Below, in pieces: positions 18,101 through 25,722 of a stretch of 64,000 nt of DNA. Position numbers and translations under genes: made by a program. Positions within the stretch are counted from its first letter, which is position 1; each line of letters starts with the position of its first letter. The notes below the pieces were generated by a model that worked only from the letters and a program-made list of their open reading frames with translations, had not been told where the DNA came from and ran no database searches. Source of the stretch: an uncultured Aquimarina sp. (GTDB lineage Bacteria; Bacteroidota; Bacteroidia; Flavobacteriales; Flavobacteriaceae); NCBI GenBank assembly GCA_947496355.1, contig CANMCO010000004.1, positions 248,001-312,000 of the forward strand, in the 5' to 3' direction.

Positions 18101-18713
18101 GGTCCACAACAATGATCTTTGTATTAGGGTTCTTTTCTTTATGTGCCTCTATTCTTCTAAACAAGATAGGATGGCACCAAGCTGGGTTTGCTCCTGCTAT
18201 CATAAAACAATCTGCAAGCTCAATATCTTCATAGGCAATCGGCACACTATCTTCTCCTAATGCCTGTTTGTATCCAACTACAGCAGAACTCATGCACAAT
18301 CTAGAATTGGTATCTATGTTGTTAGTTCCTATAAAACCTTTGGCTAACTTATTAACCAAATAATACTCTTCGGTAAGACACTGCCCCGACACATAAAAAC
18401 CAACGCTATCTGGGCCATATTTTCGTATCATAGTATTAAAAACAGCAGCAGCTCTATCCAACGCTTGATCCCAAGATACCTTTTGACGTTCATGCCCTTT
18501 ACTCCATCGCATTTCGGGATATAAAATTCTATCACTCTTATCTTGAACCACATGATGAAGGTTCATCCCTTTGGAACATAACATCCCTTGATTAACTGGG
18601 TGATCTGGGTCACCTTTTACAGTTATTACGCCTTTTGTGTCTTTTTTCGCAATAATTCCGCAACCTACACCGCAGTAAGAACATGTTGTTTTATATGATT
18701 TGAATGCAGACAT
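15192..18713 (-). CDS. nasA: assimilatory nitrate reductase fused to NirB-like flavin reductase and BFD domain
   Basis: A cytoplasmic fusion of 1173 residues that should reduce nitrate to nitrite. Residues 1-~690 are a molybdopterin nitrate reductase: 4Fe-4S ligands Cys11, Cys14, Cys18, Cys46; likely Mo-ligand Cys139 in SRLCMSSA; and a molybdopterin-dinucleotide domain with GRVRDQWHTRTKTG. Residues ~705-1090 are an FAD/NAD(P)H reductase of the NirB type, with ICIIGAGTAAYRF and a second Rossmann site TIVGGGLLGLELA. Residues ~1115-1165 are a BFD-like 2Fe-2S domain (LICSCSQVGEGN, then GLGCGSCKPE). Separate subunits in Klebsiella-type systems are here joined, suggesting a self-contained NAD(P)H-linked enzyme. 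An operator and -7 element precede it at 18741-18762. Confidence 0.92.
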   Translation of the reverse strand: MSAFKSYKTTCSYCGVGCGIIAKKDTKGVITVKGDPDHPVNQGMLCSKGMNLHHVVQDKSDRILYPEMRWSKGHERQKVSWDQALDRAAAVFNTMIRKYGPDSVGFYVSGQCLTEEYYLVNKLAKGFIGTNNIDTNSRLCMSSAVVGYKQALGEDSVPIAYEDIELADCFMIAGANPAWCHPILFRRIEAHKEKNPNTKIIVVDPRRTQSCDIADLHLQILPGTDVVLYNAIAKRLIDRKKVDKNFITNHTDNFDALKKSLQTTSLSESAKICGVSITDIKKAASYIADAKGFITLWAMGLNQSSIGVYKNNALLNLSLLTGHIGKPGSGPFSLTGQPNAMGGREVGGMANLLAAHRDLTNDNHRREVANFWGGKEVLAKPGLTATEMFDALESGKLKAIWIICTNPLVSLPNSNKIEKALKQAKFVIVQDISHRSETTEYADLILPAAGWAEKEGTMTNSERRITYLNKVVDPPGEALPDAEILWNFARKMGYRGFEYTGVEEVYKEHCRLTKGTNIDISGLSYERLKTEGSFQWPVPENNHKGTLRLFEDKKFYTDTGNAKFVVPRFIKPTSELLTQKHPLILTTGRVRDQWHTRTKTGKVNRLLTHVPDPYLEMNQVDAFLRKLRDGDIAVVESKRGKVQVKIKVSDTINKGVVFLPMHWGKVLGNDYGRANNLTTSIIDPISKEPDFKFSAVQVSRYIKPKQKICIIGAGTAAYRFIQTYRAYNTEDEIIVFSKEPYPFYNRVLLPEYVSEELSWEQLQKMREGSMESLNVTLSTSNPIEEINREEQCIIDSKGQKHDYDIVLMATGSRAFVPKEVPVHLPGRFTMRDRGDADKLKTYLSQTGLPENEQHVTIVGGGLLGLELAAALRKKEVKITIVQRGNRLMERQLDIVASRLLAEDVQEKGIQVHFDNEVDTVFNQNTGDLVVNLKSGKSFNCNAVVYSIGTIPNIDLAKRIGVDCRRGILVNQYLQSSDSNIFAIGEIAEFKGNLYGTTAAAEQQADIVAKYLLGDFSAIYRGSIFMNILKFEDLDLCSVGSIDMPKNDPSFEEVIFMDVRKRFYKKCIVKDDRLVGAILMGDKKEFADFKRLIEEKIELSEKREELLRSSQPGEPVLGKLICSCSQVGEGNLEQVIKSGCENFTELCNATGAGLGCGSCKPEVKEVLNNVMQLA

Positions 18714-18740
18714 ATATCGTTAGATAGTATTTTTTAACCT

Positions 18741-18762
18741 CAAAACTAAGTATAAATACGTA
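18741..18762 (-). promoter_or_regulatory. nitrate operator and -7 element of the nitrate reductase gene
   Basis: The 16-bp near-palindrome TAAGTATAAATACGTA occupies 18747-18762. On the minus strand its last TA starts TAGTTTTG (18748-18741), a perfect -7 element. It begins 28 bases before the ATG at 18713. It matches the shared motif TAmGTAwwwwTACkTA. Confidence 0.75.
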
Positions 18763-18885
18763 TCACACATAACTTCAATACTACTTTTTATTCAAGAATC
18801 AAAAGAATTATTAATTCAATAAAATATAGCAGATTAAAAAATGATAATAAGATTATTGAATGGTTTATTTTATCATATTCGACAC

Positions 18886-18918
18886 AAAAAAACCGGTCAC
18901 AAACTAGTTGTAACCGGT
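18886..18918 (-). terminator. intrinsic terminator of the nitrate ABC importer operon
   Basis: On the minus strand, an 11-bp stem (ACCGGTTACAA with TTGTGACCGGT, one G-U pair), loop CTAGT, then seven T residues. It is ~335 bases downstream of the last ABC gene. Confidence 0.88.
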
Positions 18919-19254
18919 AACACAAGAAACACTTAAAGCTACTTTAGTTCTTTAAGGTTTCAACACTAAATTGTAATGAATTTATATTTTAAATTCTATG
19001 TATTATAAAAATCTGAGGTGCAAAACAAAGCACGATATAGTATAAACTTTTTTCTAAACGTACAGGGAAGTGATTTAGTCTTTGAAAATTAAAGTTTTTT
19101 CAAAAAATCAATGTAAAAGATATTCGTTTTACAATATACAAGCACTATGCCCCCAAACTTGTTTGTATTAAAAAATCTATATACACAAACTAAGGTAAAG
19201 AAATAATGCTGTTTTAACAAAAAAAATGAAAAGTCTTTATTTTAAAAATGGTAA

Positions 19255-20079
19255 TTAGTGTTCCAGAAAATTAATTAAATGCTCTCTATATTTATAATAA
19301 TCAGGATGATCCAAAACATCTTTTCGTAAGCGAGGTCTTTCAAAATCAATTTCCAGAATATCCCCTACTTTGGCCCTTGGTCCGCTAGTCATCATAATTA
19401 CTCTATCCGCCAAAAATATGGATTCATCTACATCATGCGTAATCATGACGGCTGTAATTTTTTCCTGATTCCATACTTCAATCAATACATCTTGTAATTC
19501 ACCTCGGGTTAATGAATCTAACATTCCAAAAGGCTCATCAAGCAACAATACTTTTGGTTTTATTGCAAATGCTCTGGCAATACCTACTCTTTGTTGCATT
19601 CCCTGTGATAATTCTTTAGCCTTTTTATGCATTGCATCCTCAAGCCCCACTTTAGCTAAGTAATACTTAACAATATCATCCCTATCTTTTTTGGAACCGT
19701 GTCCAAAAACCTGTTTCACCCCCAACATTACATTCTCATATGCGGTCATCCAAGGTAAAAGACTTGGAGACTGAAAAATGACTCCTCTATCAGGACCAGG
19801 ACCTTTTATTGTTTGATTATTAACTACAATAGTTCCTCTAGAAATTGGATTGAGTCCTGCGATCATAGTAAGCAATGTAGATTTACCACAACCCGAATGC
19901 CCAATTATAGAAACAAATTCTTCGTGTTTAATTTTTAAATCCAAATCATCCAATACAACATAATCGCCATTTGGAGTAGGATAAATTTTGGTGAGCTGAG
20001 AAATATCCATCATATATTTATCCTCAAACAACCCATTATCGGTTCTACGTATTACTGATTTTTCAAGTATTTCTTCCAT
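19255..20079 (-). CDS. nrtD: nitrate ABC transporter ATP-binding protein
   Basis: A cytoplasmic ATPase of 274 residues for the NrtABC-type nitrate importer. Walker [11 protein letters not shown]-loop in FQSPSLLPW, signature [14 protein letters not shown], Walker [13 protein letters not shown] and switch histidine in MITHDVDE are all intact. The family is that of nitrate/sulfonate/taurine importers; nitrate is assigned from the neighbours. A short N-terminal extension (~25 residues) precedes the first strand. It is the last gene of a four-gene operon and starts 13 bases after the other ATPase. The symbol follows operon order, not a sequence test. Confidence 0.88.
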   Translation of the reverse strand: MEEILEKSVIRRTDNGLFEDKYMMDISQLTKIYPTPNGDYVVLDDLDLKIKHEEFVSIIGHSGCGKSTLLTMIAGLNPISRGTIVVNNQTIKGPGPDRGVIFQSPSLLPWMTAYENVMLGVKQVFGHGSKKDRDDIVKYYLAKVGLEDAMHKKAKELSQGMQQRVGIARAFAIKPKVLLLDEPFGMLDSLTRGELQDVLIEVWNQEKITAVMITHDVDESIFLADRVIMMTSGPRAKVGDILEIDFERPRLRKDVLDHPDYYKYREHLINFLEH

Positions 20080-20092
20080 ATCGAATTCTTTT

Positions 20093-20956
20093 TTAACTAA
20101 AACTTAACCTCCTAAAAGAAGTAGGTTTTATTTTAGGTTTGATATCGGGTAGTATATAATTATTCTCTTTTTTTGATGCACGTTGTTCTCCAATCTGGAT
20201 CAAATATTCTATAATACCATTTCTTAGTTTCTTGTACTCTTCATTATGATTTAAAGCAGTTTTATCCCTTGGTCGTTCTAAATTAATCTTATATTCTGGA
20301 CCAAGTGTAGCTTTAGGTCCGGGTTTAAGCGGAATAATTCGATCGGCCATCAATATGCCTTCATCCACATCATTAGTAATTAACAATGCAGTTTTTTTGT
20401 CCTTATTCCATATCTTAAGAATTTCTTGCTGAAGATTCCCTCTCGTTAGCGCATCTAAAGCACTAAGTGGTTCGTCCATCAAGATAACATCTGGGCTCAT
20501 AGACAATGCTCTGGTTACAGAAACCCGTTGCCGCATTCCTCCTGAAAGTTCTTTTGGCAGTTTATGTATTGCAGGTGAAAGGTTTACCATATCAACGTAC
20601 TCTTCAACACGCTTAACCCTATCTTTTCTTGACATTTTTTTAAAGGCTTCTTTTACCGCCATTCCAACATTGTTTTTAACATTAAGCCAGGGCAATAATG
20701 AATAATTTTGAAAAATTACTCCACGCTCATGACTAGGTCCTGTTACAGGTTCGCCTTTAAACAAAACCTCGCCTTCATCTGGCATTATAAGGCCAGAAAT
20801 AAGATTAATTAAGGTTGTTTTACCACTTCCTGTAAACCCAACTATAGCTACAAACTCCCCTTCTTCGATTTCTAAGTTTATATTTGATAATACCTTCGTT
20901 CTATATTTACCTACCCCGAATGACTTTGATACGTTTCTTAATTCTATATATGCCAT
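20093..20956 (-). CDS. nrtC: nitrate ABC transporter ATP-binding protein, second copy
   Basis: A cytoplasmic ATPase of 287 residues, partner of the ATPase gene that follows it. It has Walker [10 protein letters not shown], signature [14 protein letters not shown] and Walker [13 protein letters not shown]. The switch residue region reads [10 protein letters not shown], with Asn where His is usual (compare ITHD in its partner), so this site may be catalytically weak and the pair asymmetric. The cyanobacterial NrtC has a C-terminal substrate-binding-like domain. Here there is only a ~30-residue basic tail ([18 protein letters not shown]). It starts 10 bases after the permease gene. Confidence 0.88.
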   Translation of the reverse strand: MAYIELRNVSKSFGVGKYRTKVLSNINLEIEEGEFVAIVGFTGSGKTTLINLISGLIMPDEGEVLFKGEPVTGPSHERGVIFQNYSLLPWLNVKNNVGMAVKEAFKKMSRKDRVKRVEEYVDMVNLSPAIHKLPKELSGGMRQRVSVTRALSMSPDVILMDEPLSALDALTRGNLQQEILKIWNKDKKTALLITNDVDEGILMADRIIPLKPGPKATLGPEYKINLERPRDKTALNHNEEYKKLRNGIIEYLIQIGEQRASKKENNYILPDIKPKIKPTSFRRLSFS

Positions 20957-20966
20957 ATCTTTAGAC

Positions 20967-22064
20967 TTATGCGTTTTCTTCTGTGAATGTTACAAACTTC
21001 TGTATTGTTAACATGATTCTATCCAATAAGAATCCTATGATACCAATTACAAACATCGCCACTATGATTTTCGAGTTTGAGTCATTTGCTCCATTCTGAA
21101 ACTCTTCCCAAACAAACGACCCTAGACCAGGGCTTTGTGCCAACAGTTCAATGGCAATTAAAACCATCCAAGCTACCGACAATGTAATTCTAAGGCCTGT
21201 AAAAATTAAAGGAAAAGAAGATGGTAGAATGATTTTAAATACTTTCTGCCCTACACTAAGCTGTAACACTTTAGCTACATTTATATAATCTTTGTCTACA
21301 GAAGACACTCCCATACTAGTATTTACCAATGTCGCCCACATTGAACACAATCCAACACTTATAAACGAAATAATAAATGAACTATCGGTGTCAGAGTTTC
21401 TGGTTAACGTTTTCACAATCATGAATACCAAAAGCAACCAAACCACTGGGGAAACTGGTTTAAAGATTTGTATCAACCAGTTTACTGATGATCTTAAAGT
21501 TTCACTCAACCCAAGCATAACACCAATAGGAACAGCAATAAAAAGTGCTAATAAAAATCCAGCAAAAACTGTCTTCAAGCTGGTAAAAATCTGATCTACA
21601 AATGATGGTCGACCCGTATACTTTATTGCTACCAAACCTTGCTCTTCTCTTTGCGCATTGGTTGCCGCCACTTTTTCAGCAAAAGCAGTTTTCTTTTCTG
21701 AAATGATCCTATGATCTGATAATAACGATTCATAAGCCGTCCAAACCTGAGCAGGTGACGGTAGCGTATTAGGTTGACAACTAATATCCCCCGATTCAAT
21801 ACATACTCGCATTTCATTTGCAGCAACCTCACCCCTATCTATTAATGCTTTCTCTATACGAGCATCTTTTTCAATATTATACAAATACCTTGCTCCTGAA
21901 TGCCACACTACCAAAAAAAGCCCTACGGATAAGATCGGTAAAAACACTTTCTTGAATAATACTACCAAATTTTTCTTTACCTCCTCACCGGTTGCCAGTC
22001 TGATTGCCGGTTCGAAAAAACCTAAGCCTACAAAGTTTAGGACATGAATCGATCGATCTTTCAT
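20967..22064 (-). CDS. nrtB: nitrate ABC transporter permease
   Basis: An inner-membrane permease of 365 residues, longer than the ~280 usual for NrtB. The membrane core (about 160-355) carries the EAA loop region of the family and a typical end ([20 protein letters not shown]). One membrane segment near residues 37-57 is followed by a ~100-residue hydrophilic insert (about 60-160) containing two cysteines ([14 protein letters not shown]) before the next segment. If the first segment is inserted normally, the insert faces the periplasm, where it could meet the binding protein. It lies downstream of nrtA with a hairpin in the gap. Confidence 0.88.
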   Translation of the reverse strand: MKDRSIHVLNFVGLGFFEPAIRLATGEEVKKNLVVLFKKVFLPILSVGLFLVVWHSGARYLYNIEKDARIEKALIDRGEVAANEMRVCIESGDISCQPNTLPSPAQVWTAYESLLSDHRIISEKKTAFAEKVAATNAQREEQGLVAIKYTGRPSFVDQIFTSLKTVFAGFLLALFIAVPIGVMLGLSETLRSSVNWLIQIFKPVSPVVWLLLVFMIVKTLTRNSDTDSSFIISFISVGLCSMWATLVNTSMGVSSVDKDYINVAKVLQLSVGQKVFKIILPSSFPLIFTGLRITLSVAWMVLIAIELLAQSPGLGSFVWEEFQNGANDSNSKIIVAMFVIGIIGFLLDRIMLTIQKFVTFTEENA

Positions 22065-22094
22065 TTCTTTAAATCTTTTTAAGTTTTCCTATTG

Positions 22095-22131
22095 CCAATC
22101 ATCAAGTACATACTTTATACCTGATGATTGG
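22095..22131 (-). repeat. intercistronic hairpin between nrtA and nrtB
   Basis: A perfect 10-bp inverted repeat, CCAATCATCA / TGATGATTGG, with a 17-base loop lies in the 94-base gap after nrtA. No T-run follows. It may protect the nrtA mRNA end and make more binding protein than permease. Confidence 0.7.
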
Positions 22132-22158
22132 AACATGTAATTAGTTGATAACTTTAGG

Positions 22159-23559
22159 TTATTCAATACTTGAAACACCTTGTGAATTTTCTTTATTTCC
22201 GATCCCAAAACTATTAATGTACCCAATAGGATCTTTGGCATCATATTTTTTACCATCAATAAAATCTGTAGTTACGGGTTTATACCCATCTGTTTCTGGT
22301 AACTCAGATTTTTCCAAGTGACCTTCCGACACTAAAAGGTTAGCAGCTTTAGTCCATATATCCGGACGATAGATCTCCTTAATTGTTTTTTCGTACCACT
22401 CTGCCGGTTTACTTTCTGGTATCTGCCCCCATCTTCTCATTTGAGTTAAAAACCAAATTCCATCAGAATAGAATGGATAGGTAGCATCATAGCGATAAAA
22501 CACATTGAAATCCGGCATCTCTCTTTTATCTCCTTTTTCAAACTCAAAAGTACCTGTCATAGAGTTAGCCAGTACAACCTCATCTGCTCCAACATATTCT
22601 GGCATAGATAAAATCTTAACAGCCTCTTTACGATTTCCGGGAGTATCTAACCATTTTCCTGCTCTAATCAATGCTTTAGTCACTGCAACGGCTGTATTAG
22701 GGTATTTCTCAATGAACTTTTTAGTCATCACAAATACTTTTTCCGGGTTATTCTTCCAGATATCATAATTAGTAGTAACGGGAACTCCTATTCCTTTAAA
22801 AACAGCTTGTTGATTCCAAGGTTCTCCAACACAATATCCATATATTGTTCCTGCCTCAAGCGTAGCTGGCATTTGTGGTGGCGGTGTAACAGAAAGCAAC
22901 ACTTCAGCATCAATTTGTCCCTGAATATTACCTTTAGAATACATTCCTGGATTTATCCCTGCAGCAGCTAACCAGTATCTTATTTCGTAATTATGTGTAG
23001 AAACAGGAAATACCATCCCCATTTTAAAAGCCTTACCATCATTTTTATATGATTCTATAACTGGTTTAAGAGCAGTTGCAGATATGGGATGAATAGGCTT
23101 ACCATCTTTATCAAGAGGAACATTAGGTTTCATTTTTTTCCAGACATCATTTGAAACAGTGATACCATTGCCATTTAAATCCATAGAAAACGGGGTAACT
23201 AATTCTGCTTGCCTACCAAATCCAGCGCCAGCAGCAATGGGTTGCCCTGCAAGCATATGAGAACCATCTAGTTGTCCATCAATTACACGATCCAGAACAT
23301 TTTTCCAATTAGATTGTGCTTCAACAGAAACAAAAAGGCCTTCATCTTCAAAAAAACCTTTTTCCTTTGCAATGGCCAGAGGCGCCATATCCGTCAATTT
23401 GATAAAACCAAAGGTTAATTGAGGTTTCTCTATAAGCAGTTTTGATGTTTCATCTATAGAAGAATCACTTGACGCAATTCCCTTTTTCTTTTCTCCACCA
23501 CAAGATACTAAAGCTATGGTGGCAATAATCATTACAACTTTAAAACGCATTTTTTTCAT
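22159..23559 (-). CDS. nrtA: nitrate ABC transporter substrate-binding lipoprotein
   Basis: A lipoprotein of 466 residues, signal [17 protein letters not shown] with the lipidated Cys at about residue 20. The mature part is of the CmpA/NrtA family: [20 protein letters not shown] at the N-terminus, then [26 protein letters not shown] and the late segment [20 protein letters not shown]. It binds nitrate, and perhaps nitrite, in the periplasm and delivers it to the permease. It is the first gene of the operon. A 16-bp operator with a -7 element lies 38-59 bases upstream. Bicarbonate binding, as in CmpA, is the main alternative; the neighbours favour nitrate. Confidence 0.9.
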   Translation of the reverse strand: MKKMRFKVVMIIATIALVSCGGEKKKGIASSDSSIDETSKLLIEKPQLTFGFIKLTDMAPLAIAKEKGFFEDEGLFVSVEAQSNWKNVLDRVIDGQLDGSHMLAGQPIAAGAGFGRQAELVTPFSMDLNGNGITVSNDVWKKMKPNVPLDKDGKPIHPISATALKPVIESYKNDGKAFKMGMVFPVSTHNYEIRYWLAAAGINPGMYSKGNIQGQIDAEVLLSVTPPPQMPATLEAGTIYGYCVGEPWNQQAVFKGIGVPVTTNYDIWKNNPEKVFVMTKKFIEKYPNTAVAVTKALIRAGKWLDTPGNRKEAVKILSMPEYVGADEVVLANSMTGTFEFEKGDKREMPDFNVFYRYDATYPFYSDGIWFLTQMRRWGQIPESKPAEWYEKTIKEIYRPDIWTKAANLLVSEGHLEKSELPETDGYKPVTTDFIDGKKYDAKDPIGYINSFGIGNKENSQGVSSIE

Positions 23560-23596
23560 AATTCTGTGTTTTTAGAATTTCGCTAATAGAATTATT

Positions 23597-23618
23597 CAAA
23601 ACTAAGTATTATTACGTA
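23597..23618 (-). promoter_or_regulatory. nitrate operator and -7 element of nrtA
   Basis: TAAGTATTATTACGTA at 23603-23618, with the minus-strand -7 element TAGTTTTG at 23604-23597 sharing its terminal TA. It agrees with the nitrate reductase promoter over CAAAACTAAGTAT and TACGTAT. Confidence 0.75.
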
Positions 23619-23880
23619 TTAAAAGTATGTAAAATTAAGAAAAAACACGTATTCATATCATTATTATGCATTACAAAATATTGCATATTCTAAACTGATT
23701 ATTCGATAATTATAGCCCCCTAAAAATAGAAATAAGACAAAATGAATATTACAAATAGTAGCTAAGCACCCTAAAATTAGGGTTTAGTAGTTAAAAACAT
23801 ACAGTATAAACATTAAATAAATGGCTTAAACCAGAATCATCCCGAGGAGACAACTCTGCAATTTGTTTATCTAAAAATTA

Positions 23881-23896
23881 TAAGTATTTTTACTTA
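23881..23896 (+). promoter_or_regulatory. nitrate operator upstream of the secreted P-box protein
   Basis: TAAGTATTTTTACTTA has perfect 6-bp arms around TTTT and fits TAmGTAwwwwTACkTA. It ends 39 bases before the ATG at 23936. The following TAACTATT lies where the -7 element would be but lacks the TTTG end. Confidence 0.6.
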
Positions 23897-23935
23897 ACTA
23901 TTATTTTTATTAACCCTAGAATAAAGCACTAGCAC

Positions 23936-24769
23936 ATGAAAACAAAAATTACCATCGTTTTTATCTCCTTAATGTTACTAAACACCTTCAAGATTCATTC
24001 ACAATCTGCAAACTACGGGGCTATTAGTTTCAATAAGGCCGTAAATATTTCAGGCAAACAACGAATGCTTTCTCAAAAAATGTCCAAAGCATACCTACTA
24101 ATTACTAAAGGAATAAATAGCCCTGAAATCAAAAAAGAACTCAACTCCAGTAAGTTTATTTTTGAGAAGCAATTAGATATTCTAAGTAAAAATGCTTCCA
24201 GCTCTGCCGTGAAACTTTCTATAAAGAAAGTAAGGAAACTCTGGAGTGGTTTTAAAAAAATAATCGAATCACCACCAAGCTTTATGAATTCTCAGAATAT
24301 CACAAAACTAAACTCAGATCTATTAAGTGCCTGCCACGAACTAGTCTTGAGCATTGAAGTCAGCTCCAATTACAGTAACCAGTTCTTTAAAAATAAGAAT
24401 CAGGATTTGGTAAGCATCATTAACACTTCTGGTAAACAAAGAATGCTGTCACAAAGACTCTGCTTATATTATACAGCCTCTTCCATGTTTCCTAATGAAA
24501 AAATTGAATTCAAGAGAATATTAACTATGGTGTTTGAAGAATTTGATAGCGTTATAGGAGATTTACTTATAAGCAGCTACAATACAACAGAATCTGAAGA
24601 AGAGCTCGGATCAGTAATGTCTTTATGGGAAAAATTTCAATCTAACAAACGAGGTTTTATTAATGGTAGAGATTTTTCTCTTGAAGAAGTTTACACCATT
24701 ACCAATGAGCTTACAAAGAGTTTTAACAGAATAACTAGCATTTATGAAGTAATTGCTAAAGATTCATAA
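23936..24769 (+). CDS. secreted protein with two nitrate-sensor-like (PilJ/NarX P-box) domains
   Basis: A helical protein of 277 residues with a cleavable signal peptide (ITIVFISLMLLNTFKIHSQS) and no membrane anchor, kinase or output domain. It contains two copies of the P-box motif of NarX/NarQ and PilJ-type sensors: NISGKQRMLSQKMSKAYLL (residues 37-55) and NTSGKQRMLSQRLCLYYT (163-180). Each is followed by a long helix pair, so it looks like two four-helix sensor bundles in tandem. The same motif is in the histidine kinase at 30834. It is divergent from nrtA and has its own operator. Binding of nitrate or nitrite, and modulation of the kinase, are inferences. Confidence 0.8.
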   Translation: MKTKITIVFISLMLLNTFKIHSQSANYGAISFNKAVNISGKQRMLSQKMSKAYLLITKGINSPEIKKELNSSKFIFEKQLDILSKNASSSAVKLSIKKVRKLWSGFKKIIESPPSFMNSQNITKLNSDLLSACHELVLSIEVSSNYSNQFFKNKNQDLVSIINTSGKQRMLSQRLCLYYTASSMFPNEKIEFKRILTMVFEEFDSVIGDLLISSYNTTESEEELGSVMSLWEKFQSNKRGFINGRDFSLEEVYTITNELTKSFNRITSIYEVIAKDS

Positions 24770-24780
24770 TAGAAATCGAG

Positions 24781-25458
24781 CTAGGGAATCATTCCGTATT
24801 CCCTAGCCTTATTACTAAGTTCTAATCCATTTTTGACCCCCATCTTCTTCATCAAATTAAACCGATGTACTTCTGTAGTACGCTTACTGATATTGAGTTC
24901 TGCTGCAATATCTTTATTTGTCTTTCCGGAAATTGCTAGTTGAAGTATCTGGTTTTCTCTTTTTGTTAAATCAAAAGGATTTTTAGCAATAGTTTCGGGC
25001 TCAATACCAGAAGTTACATCATTTGAATATGAATTATCTGCCGACCTTATTTTTCTAACTAAGATAGATGACACATCCCCACTAAAATACTTCTCACCCC
25101 CGCTCACCATTGAAAGCGCCTTCAAAAATTCTTCTTTACTTGCGCCCTTTAGAAGATACCCGTCTGCACCTGCATTAATAGATTGTAAAATATATTCATC
25201 AGAATCATGCATGGACAACATTATCGTTTTGGTAGACACTCCGATCTTCTTTAACTGTTGTACCGTTTCTATCCCAGACATCTCTGGCATACGTATATCA
25301 CAAATAGCGATATCCGGTTTCAGGGATTCAACTAGTTTTACAGCATCAACTCCATTTGATGCTTCTCCGACAACTTTATATCGTTCTTCATCTTCCAGAA
25401 TCGCACGAATACCATCTCTTACCATAAAATGGTCATCTATTAATACTATTTTAATCAT
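24781..25458 (-). CDS. NarL/LuxR-type response regulator
   Basis: A cytoplasmic regulator of 225 residues. The receiver has Asp8-Asp9, phospho-acceptor Asp54 in CDIRMPEMSG and the conserved lysine in GYLLKGAS (about 104). Residues ~165-220 are a LuxR-type helix-turn-helix: LTKRENQILQLAISGKTNKD, then IAAELNISKRTTEVHRFN. It is the only such regulator in the nitrate island and is the natural partner of the HisKA_3 kinase at 30834. The 16-bp operators in this region have the 7-2-7 heptamer layout bound by NarL/NarP, so it is the likely activator. A related site with a 7-base spacer lies in its own upstream region. Confidence 0.93.
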   Translation of the reverse strand: MIKIVLIDDHFMVRDGIRAILEDEERYKVVGEASNGVDAVKLVESLKPDIAICDIRMPEMSGIETVQQLKKIGVSTKTIMLSMHDSDEYILQSINAGADGYLLKGASKEEFLKALSMVSGGEKYFSGDVSSILVRKIRSADNSYSNDVTSGIEPETIAKNPFDLTKRENQILQLAISGKTNKDIAAELNISKRTTEVHRFNLMKKMGVKNGLELSNKAREYGMIP

Positions 25459-25482
25459 TGACTTATACTATTTATGAAATTC

Positions 25483-25501
25483 TAAGTAAAGTAGATACTT
25501 A
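25483..25501 (-). promoter_or_regulatory. possible autoregulatory site of the response regulator
   Basis: TAAGTA and TACTTA arms are separated by seven bases instead of four, 25 bases upstream of the start at 25458. On the minus strand TAGAATTT follows at the -7 position, a weak match to TAnnTTTG. Tentative. Confidence 0.35.
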
Positions 25502-25597
25502 TTCGTTCAAATATATGAATATTTCAAAAATGACTAAGTAAGTTTAGAAAATTAGAACTAAACAGTACTTATTTTTATATTAAAATCACTTTAAAAA

Positions 25598-25619
25598 TAA
25601 GTATTAATACTTAGATTTG
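25598..25619 (+). promoter_or_regulatory. nitrate operator and -7 element of the outer-membrane barrel gene
   Basis: TAAGTATTAATACTTA (25598-25613) is a perfect 16-bp palindrome. Its final TA begins TAGATTTG (25612-25619), a perfect -7 element. The predicted leader to the ATG at 25723 is ~97 bases. Confidence 0.75.
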
Positions 25620-25722
25620 TTTCAGAATTCATACTAATATAATAGTAGCTAATAGAATAATTAAATAAGGAAAATATTAAAATTTGTACGGAAACTTTAC
25701 GCGTACAACAAAAACTATTTAG

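Larger units (their letters stand above)
18714..19254. other. 541-base gap: promoter plus long 3' region
   Basis: It holds the nitrate reductase promoter (18741-18762), a strong minus-strand terminator (18886-18918), then ~330 bases between that terminator and the end of the ABC operon at 19255. I see no open frame with a start codon there. A smaller inverted repeat, CTTAAAG/CTTTAAG, lies at 18932-18956. Confidence 0.6.
23560..23935. other. 376-base divergent regulatory region
   Basis: It lies between nrtA (minus) and the secreted P-box protein (plus) and holds one 16-bp operator for each side (23603-23618 and 23881-23896). Two further half-site-like words, GTATGT and CACGTATTC, lie near 23625-23653. 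No open frame is seen. Confidence 0.65.
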
